Source: Methanocella_A sp964548585 (GTDB taxonomy: Archaea > Halobacteriota > Methanocellia > Methanocellales > Methanocellaceae). From it: a stretch of DNA of 64,000 nt. The stretch is taken from assembly GCA_964548585.1 (NCBI GenBank), contig CAZJRS010000005.1, forward strand, positions 1 to 64,000. The letters run 5' to 3'. Position numbers and translations under genes: made by a program. Position 1 is the first letter of the stretch. Every line of letters starts with the position of its first letter. The notes below the pieces were generated by a model. The model was not told the DNA's origin, made no database searches, and worked only from the letters and a program-made list of their open reading frames with translations. Positions 59,422 to 64,000 of the stretch are shown piece by piece.

Positions 59422-60126
59422 TTACTGGCTCGCCGCCTGCCCATTCATGGACTTGATAATGTCTGCCAGGATGACCGAGGCGCTCTGCAGTTCACCATAG
59501 ATGTATTCTTTCTGGTCTTTGGTATACGGGTTCGTGCCTACAGAGGCGAGGGCGGATTCGGCATTGGCGAGATGGGTGTTAACCTCTTCGATCTGGGTGC
59601 CATAACCGGCCTTAGTTACGATCTTCTCGATCTTCTTGGTAGTCGCTTTCAGAGTCTCGAGGTCCATCTTCGCCCCGTAGTGATAGCTGTAGGATGTCCC
59701 GTTTAACAGGCACTTCGTTTTAAGCTCGTTTGATACCTGGGCACTGTCACCAGAAGCTACCGCAGACTCAAGTGGAGACACGATGGAGGACCGGGCGCCT
59801 GCTACTACGGACTCCATTCCGGAGGTGTCGATACCGGCCCTGCTCATATTCGCGATTAAGAGTTCTGACTTGGAAAGGACCTGATCATAATAGTCCAGCT
59901 TTTTGTTGCCGATGCTTATGATATCAACAGTGTGGCTGATGTTGGCTTTAGTGGCGTTGATATTATCTGCGATCGTGCCTGCTTTGGCGCTGGCGTTTGC
60001 CAGTACACCCTGGACTGTCTGCTTATCGGCAGCTCTTTCTGCAGATGCCTGCGTCGCAAACATCGGGACGGATACTGCTGCCAGCAATAGGACGGCCAGT
60101 AACAAAGTGATAAATGATTTATTCAT
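59422..60126 (-). CDS. Secreted helical protein, paralog 1
   Basis: A 234-residue protein with an N-terminal signal peptide (ITLLLAVLLLAAVSVP, cut near ATQASA). The mature part is helical and Ala/Ser-rich, and ends in YGELQSASVILADIIKSMNG. It shares GTNPYTKDQK, YSYHYGAKM and the C-terminal helix with the next gene, so the two are paralogs. No known family. Confidence 0.7.
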   Translation of the reverse strand: MNKSFITLLLAVLLLAAVSVPMFATQASAERAADKQTVQGVLANASAKAGTIADNINATKANISHTVDIISIGNKKLDYYDQVLSKSELLIANMSRAGIDTSGMESVVAGARSSIVSPLESAVASGDSAQVSNELKTKCLLNGTSYSYHYGAKMDLETLKATTKKIEKIVTKAGYGTQIEEVNTHLANAESALASVGTNPYTKDQKEYIYGELQSASVILADIIKSMNGQAASQ

Positions 60127-60169
60127 AGAAATACCTCAGAGAATTTCAAAAAAGATTACTATGCAGGAA

Positions 60170-60832
60170 TTATATCCCGCCCTTCGCCTGCTCTCTCATC
60201 GACTTTATTATATCCCTGAGGAGTGTGGCTGCACTCTTGAGCTCTTCCTTTACCGCATTCTTCTGGTCCTCGGTATATGGGTTGGTGCCGACGGATTCCA
60301 TGATAGCTTCAGCATTGGCAATGTGAGTCTTGACCTCGGCGATCTGTGAGCCGTAGCCGGCCGCGGTGGCGTTGGCCTCTATCCGGGCAGTCGTAGACAA
60401 TAACGTCTGGATACTCATCTTTGCACCATAGTGGAAGCTGTACTGGGCGCCGTTGAACAGGGACTTCGACCTAAGCTCGTTGGCGATGACTGTGCCATTA
60501 CCTGTAGCGAATGCAGCCTCCAGTGGCGATACTACGGATGACCGGGCGTCAGCCATTACGGACTGCATTCCGGTGGTGTCCGCACCACGGGCGTTCATCT
60601 TTTGGATGCGGTTTTCGGACTTGGTCATGGCATCGTTGTAGTGAGCCAGCCTCTTGTTGCCTATATCGACTGGATCCTTTTTCTCGGTAATGTTCAGCTG
60701 GCCATTTCGCTCCTGGAAGGCCTTCTTAACTGTCGAGTTATCCGGAGAGCCCTGTGCCGCAAATGCGGGGGCAGATACTGCCGCCAGCATGAGGATGGCG
60801 AGTGCGAAGATAATACTTAGTTTCTTCATCAT
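60170..60832 (-). CDS. Secreted helical protein, paralog 2
   Basis: A ~221-residue paralog of the previous gene: signal LSIIFALAILMLAAVSAPAF, shared YSFHYGAKM, GTNPYTEDQK and DIIKSMREQAKGG. Start at ATG 60832 or 60829; the frame extends upstream to 60952 but without a signal-like sequence. The pair may form an envelope-associated assembly. Confidence 0.7.
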   Translation of the reverse strand: MMKKLSIIFALAILMLAAVSAPAFAAQGSPDNSTVKKAFQERNGQLNITEKKDPVDIGNKRLAHYNDAMTKSENRIQKMNARGADTTGMQSVMADARSSVVSPLEAAFATGNGTVIANELRSKSLFNGAQYSFHYGAKMSIQTLLSTTARIEANATAAGYGSQIAEVKTHIANAEAIMESVGTNPYTEDQKNAVKEELKSAATLLRDIIKSMREQAKGGI

Positions 60833-60952
60833 GTGTGGTTCCTGCCTGTTATTCAATAGTTTTGTAGGAGGGGCCGGCCTGGCGGACATATAAGGACAGG
60901 TGGTTAAGCGGGTGTATCTTATTATTGTCCTGCCATGTCCCGAGTCGGACAC

Positions 60953-61320
60953 CGCTGAGCTACAAACACCTCAGAGGCAGGGGATAATAAAAGCATACTT
61001 ACCATTTCGTAGTAAATGAAGCTTTATTAGAAGCTTAAATGATTGATAGCGCTTTATTTTGTGCTTGAAACCTTTAGATATCGATAATTCGCGTTGGTAA
61101 ACCGTGATGGGATATTATTGATATTTTGACATATTAGAAAATTGATTAAGGTTCGCAGCTGCAGATTGCTTTATAGAGAGAGTTGCTGAATATATAGGGT
61201 TTTAATTTGGTTTCCGAGTAGAAAATGAAGCTGATTTCGCAAAAATTCGCTAAATAATGCCTGTGAGGTATTATCGTCAGACTCTGTTATCTGTTTAAAA
61301 CCAAAAGTAGGGGTGGAGTT
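60953..61320. other. AT-rich promoter region of the large surface-protein gene
   Basis: Contains a perfect palindrome AAGCTT-TATTAG-AAGCTT (61019-61036), several TATA-like boxes (for example GAATATATAGGG near 61189) and a ribosome site (GGGGTGGAG) just before GTG 61321. The length hints at a long leader or regulator-binding region. No gene is seen. Confidence 0.5.
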
Positions 61321-64000
61321 GTGATTAGACGGAACAGTTTTAGCATGACCGCAGGGTTATGCGTAATTATCACAGTATTATTTGCCACGCAGTTTGCTGG
61401 CATTGTTCAGGGGCAGCCATACGGTCCGCAGGGAAATTATCCGGGTGCGGGGGGAGGGTACCCGGGGTCTGTCGGGGGATTGACGATCCAGGGCATGGAA
61501 GGGCTTCAAGGCTTTTACCCGGGTGAAAACAAGCTTAGCCTGGCGATCCACCCGGTCAATCAGCAGAATGGCCAGCTGTACTTCGAAGTGGTGGGCTTCG
61601 CCATATCCAACCCGGCTTCCGGCCAGGCTGCGGCTTACGCGCTGAAAACGCCTTTAATGGGCGTAGCCGACCCATCGCAGAACACACTACAGATCGACCT
61701 GTCGGGAATCGGTAGTGCCATCGGTTCGGCAGGATTTATCGAAAGCTCTCGCGTCTACGATATACTCAGGGTAGACCCCAGCCTGATGATCATCGAACTT
61801 GACATGAACTATATAGGTACACAAAACCTGCAGACGATCTTCAACGTCAACACAATCAGCATGATCACACCAGATGGAACTGGGCAGACATTCCAGATGC
61901 AGCAGCCCACGCAGTTCGTGATCGACGCCATGACCTATCGTATGCTAATGGTGACCTTCCCGCAGATGTTCGACGTGTTCAACGGGTTCTACGGAGCGTC
62001 ATACGGCTCGATCGGGCCGGTAGTATTTGGCGGACCTGTTATTATTACAGCGCCGATCTTTGTCCCGATCCTGGTGCCGATACCCATTATTTATGCTCCG
62101 GTACCATTCCCGTTTGCGTTTGGTGGCTCGTACGTATCTAATTACTTTACACCGAACATATACACGAACCAGTTCGCGATTGCTTCGGCAGCGGCCAGTG
62201 CGGCAGCCTTTGGCGGAAACGCAGCATCGGCAGCTGCTTCGGCGACAGCAACCGTAGCAGGCGGAGGCGGAGCAGCTGCGGCTGCTGCAGCATCTGCGGC
62301 GGCTGGCGGAGCGAGTCCGGGTGGTGTAGCGGCAGCTGCGGCTGCAGCGGCAGCTGCATCAACGGGCGTGGATGCATCGGCAGCGGCCAGTGCAGCAGCT
62401 TCAGCTTCAGGCGGTGCCGGCGGAGCATCGGCAGCTGCTTCGGCTGCAGCGGCAGCGGCTACGGCAGCTGGAAATGATCCGGGTGCAACAGCGGCAGCTG
62501 CGGCGGCTGCGGCTGCGGCGGCTAACGATGGAGACCCGGTCAAGGCTGCGCAAAATGTGGTACAGACTCAGGATCTTTCGACACCAGGCGCACAACAGGT
62601 ACTGCAGACGGTTCAGAAGACGAAGCAAGAGGGAGCAAGCCCGAAGGAGTTCACCACCAGGCTGCCGGAGACACTAAAGGCAGTAAGCATACCAAGCGTG
62701 ACGCCAGGACCTTCGCCGTCAAAAGCAGTCAGTCCGGTTACGAGTCCGTCTAAGATAGCGACTCCAACCGCTGCAGTCAGTCCGAGTAAGGTGGCTTCTC
62801 CAGTGGTGAGTCCGACCCAGATAGCGACTCCAAGTGCAATAGTGAGCCCGACCAAGGTTGTAACTCCGTCGGCCATGCCGGCCATTCCGGCTACTCCGAC
62901 TGCGGCCGCCAGTCCAACCCAGGTGGCCCTCCTGGTTGCGAGTCCAACTCAGATAGCGACCCCAAGTGTGGTTGCAAGCCCGACAAAGGTGGCTTCTCCG
63001 GTGGTAAGTCCGTCCATGGTTGTTACACCGGTGACGTTTGCTACTCCGAGTAAAGTAGCATCACCAGTCGTAAGCCCCTCCAGAGTGGTTACACCAGTGA
63101 CGTTTGCTACTCCGAGTAAAGTAGCATCACCAGTCGTAAGCCCCTCCAGAGNNNNNNNNNNNNNNNNNNNNNNNNNNNNNNNNNNNNNNNNNNNNNNNNN
63201 NNNNNNNNNNNNNNNNNNNNNNNNNNNNNNNNNNNNNNNNNNNNNNNNNNNTGGTTACACCAGTGACGTTGNNNNNNNNNNNNNNNNNNNNNNNNNNNNN
63301 NNNNNNNNNNNNNNNNNNNNNNNNNNNNNNNNNNNNNNNNNNNNNNNNNNNNNNNNNNNNNNNNNNNNNNNTAAAGTAGCATCACCAGTCGTAAGCCCCT
63401 CCAGAGTGGTTACACCAGTGACGTTGGGGGCTCCAACAAAGATAGCATCACCAGTCGTAAGCCCCTCCAGAGTGGTTACACCAGTGACGTTGACTTCCCC
63501 CAGCAAAATGCCATTGGTAGCAAGCCCGACTAAGGTAGTTACACCAGTGACGTTTGCTGCTCCGACCAAGATAGCTTCACCAGTGGCGAGCCCGACTAAG
63601 GTAGTTAAGCCGGTGACCGTGGCTTCCCCGAGTAAGATGGCGTTGGTAGCAAGCCCGACTAAAGTGGTTACACCAGTGACCATGGCGGCTCCGAGTAAGG
63701 TAGCTCAGAGGGAGAACCCGACTAAAGCTGTTACACCAGTAACCATGGCAGCTCCGAGTAAGGTAGCTCAGAAGGAAGGCTCGTCAAAGCTGGCCCCCCA
63801 GAATGGCAAAGCAAGTCCGACTACACCAGTCGGACCTACCAAGGCCCCGGGGACAGACTTAGACAGGTCATCCAAGGCGACTAAGGATCTGGCAGCATTG
63901 CTCATGCCGACTACTCTGGGTGCCACATTCACGCCGATAACCGCACCTCGCGCGATTAGTACGCCGGCTCTGACGGTCAGACTGGCGATAGCAAAAGGCC
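61321..64000 (+). CDS. Large repetitive secreted surface protein (3' end outside window, two assembly gaps)
   Basis: The frame is open from GTG 61321 to the window end. Residues ~10-33 are a signal peptide. Residues ~40-270 form a non-repetitive domain, beta-rich (KLSLAIHPVNQQNGQLYFEV), with a hydrophobic Pro/Val/Ile stretch (VIITAPIFVPILVPIPII). Residues ~280-405 are an Ala/Ser/Gly-rich low-complexity segment. From ~residue 450 Pro/Thr/Ser/Val repeats dominate, with a 22-residue unit (SPVVSPSRVVTPVTF plus ATPSKVA) duplicated exactly at DNA level. Two 100-N gaps (63152-63251, 63272-63371) fall inside the repeats. This is an extracellular, probably glycosylated, adhesin- or sheath-like protein; family unknown. 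Confidence 0.72.
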   Translation, partial: MIRRNSFSMTAGLCVIITVLFATQFAGIVQGQPYGPQGNYPGAGGGYPGSVGGLTIQGMEGLQGFYPGENKLSLAIHPVNQQNGQLYFEVVGFAISNPASGQAAAYALKTPLMGVADPSQNTLQIDLSGIGSAIGSAGFIESSRVYDILRVDPSLMIIELDMNYIGTQNLQTIFNVNTISMITPDGTGQTFQMQQPTQFVIDAMTYRMLMVTFPQMFDVFNGFYGASYGSIGPVVFGGPVIITAPIFVPILVPIPIIYAPVPFPFAFGGSYVSNYFTPNIYTNQFAIASAAASAAAFGGNAASAAASATATVAGGGGAAAAAAASAAAGGASPGGVAAAAAAAAAASTGVDASAAASAAASASGGAGGASAAASAAAAAATAAGNDPGATAAAAAAAAAAANDGDPVKAAQNVVQTQDLSTPGAQQVLQTVQKTKQEGASPKEFTTRLPETLKAVSIPSVTPGPSPSKAVSPVTSPSKIATPTAAVSPSKVASPVVSPTQIATPSAIVSPTKVVTPSAMPAIPATPTAAASPTQVALLVASPTQIATPSVVASPTKVASPVVSPSMVVTPVTFATPSKVASPVVSPSRVVTPVTFATPSKVASPVVSPSRXXXXXXXXXXXXXXXXXXXXXXXXXXXXXXXXXXGYTSDVXXXXXXXXXXXXXXXXXXXXXXXXXXXXXXXXXXKVASPVVSPSRVVTPVTLGAPTKIASPVVSPSRVVTPVTLTSPSKMPLVASPTKVVTPVTFAAPTKIASPVASPTKVVKPVTVASPSKMALVASPTKVVTPVTMAAPSKVAQRENPTKAVTPVTMAAPSKVAQKEGSSKLAPQNGKASPTTPVGPTKAPGTDLDRSSKATKDLAALLMPTTLGATFTPITAPRAISTPALTVRLAIAKG
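62178..62525 (+). repeat. Ala/Ser/Gly-coding low-complexity tract
   Basis: GCA/GCG/GCT/GGA-rich codons over about 115 residues, with (A)n, ASAAASA and GGA units. Both strands are open in several frames here because of this composition; those are not genes. Confidence 0.75.
63040..63485 (+). repeat. 66-bp tandem coding repeats with collapsed assembly
   Basis: One 66-bp unit (63040-63105) is followed by an identical one cut by Ns at 63152. Sequence between and after the two gaps matches the same unit. The true copy number is unknown and the reading phase across the gaps cannot be judged. Confidence 0.8.

Noticed and set aside
62142..62543. Poly-Ala ORF on the minus strand of the surface-protein gene
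   Set aside because: GC-rich alanine codons leave the opposite strand open; the plus frame has a signal peptide and continues for the entire region.
63040..63485. CRISPR-like array
   Set aside because: The repeats are contiguous 66-bp coding units with no unique spacers, and no cas genes are near.

Overview
The window is archaeal, from a euryarchaeal methanogen of the Methanocellales/Methanosarcinales type (inference). The evidence is an S10/spc-type ribosomal cluster carrying archaeal-only members (S4e, L19e, L32e, RNase P subunit Rnp1, aIF1), SecY–Adk–DUF106–Cmk–Cbf5 gene order, an RNA polymerase subunit D with two [4Fe-4S] motifs, TFE, archaeal SRP RNA, and many leaderless genes with a TATA box about 25 nt ahead of the start codon. 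There are four N runs (24811-24820, 53080-53179, 63152-63251, 63272-63371), so this is a draft assembly or MAG.

Layout. 1-16.4 kb is a chromosomal region of mostly single genes: an ATP-grasp protein, TFE with an HD phosphohydrolase, an HTH-ACT regulator, SRP RNA, a CheW-CheC fusion, a glutaredoxin, an ABC-2 exporter, a TPR protein, a secreted ADP-ribosyltransferase-like protein followed by a 47-residue gene, and Pth2. 16.5-19.3 kb (minus strand) is S13-S4-S11-RpoD-tRNA-Leu.

20.9-40.8 kb is an integrated mobile element. It is bounded by a perfect 61-bp direct repeat that is the 3' part of tRNA-Ser(GGA); the intact tRNA is at the right end and a dead 3' fragment at the left end. The element carries five tyrosine recombinases (four in tandem), its own tRNA-Arg-like gene, an AbrB-type regulator with operator-like repeats, a DUF6978/DUF1828-like gene pair, a cluster of very small membrane-protein genes, two PrimPol-type primases, a RepA-like helicase, a tail tape-measure protein, and a repeat-dense 0.9-kb non-coding segment that could be a replication origin. 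No capsid, portal or large terminase gene is visible, so it looks like a decayed provirus, a plasmid-virus hybrid or a virus satellite. It sits between cbf5 and rps13, which are usually near each other in related archaea.

40.9-58.1 kb (minus strand) is one long translation/secretion supercluster from L3 to Cbf5. Several of its proteins, and S13 and S4 in the other cluster, have long Lys/Ala/Glu- or Pro/Ala-rich tails. 59.1-64 kb encodes extracellular proteins: a lipoprotein, two paralogous secreted helical proteins, and the start of a very large repetitive surface protein that runs off the window and contains two repeat-collapse gaps.
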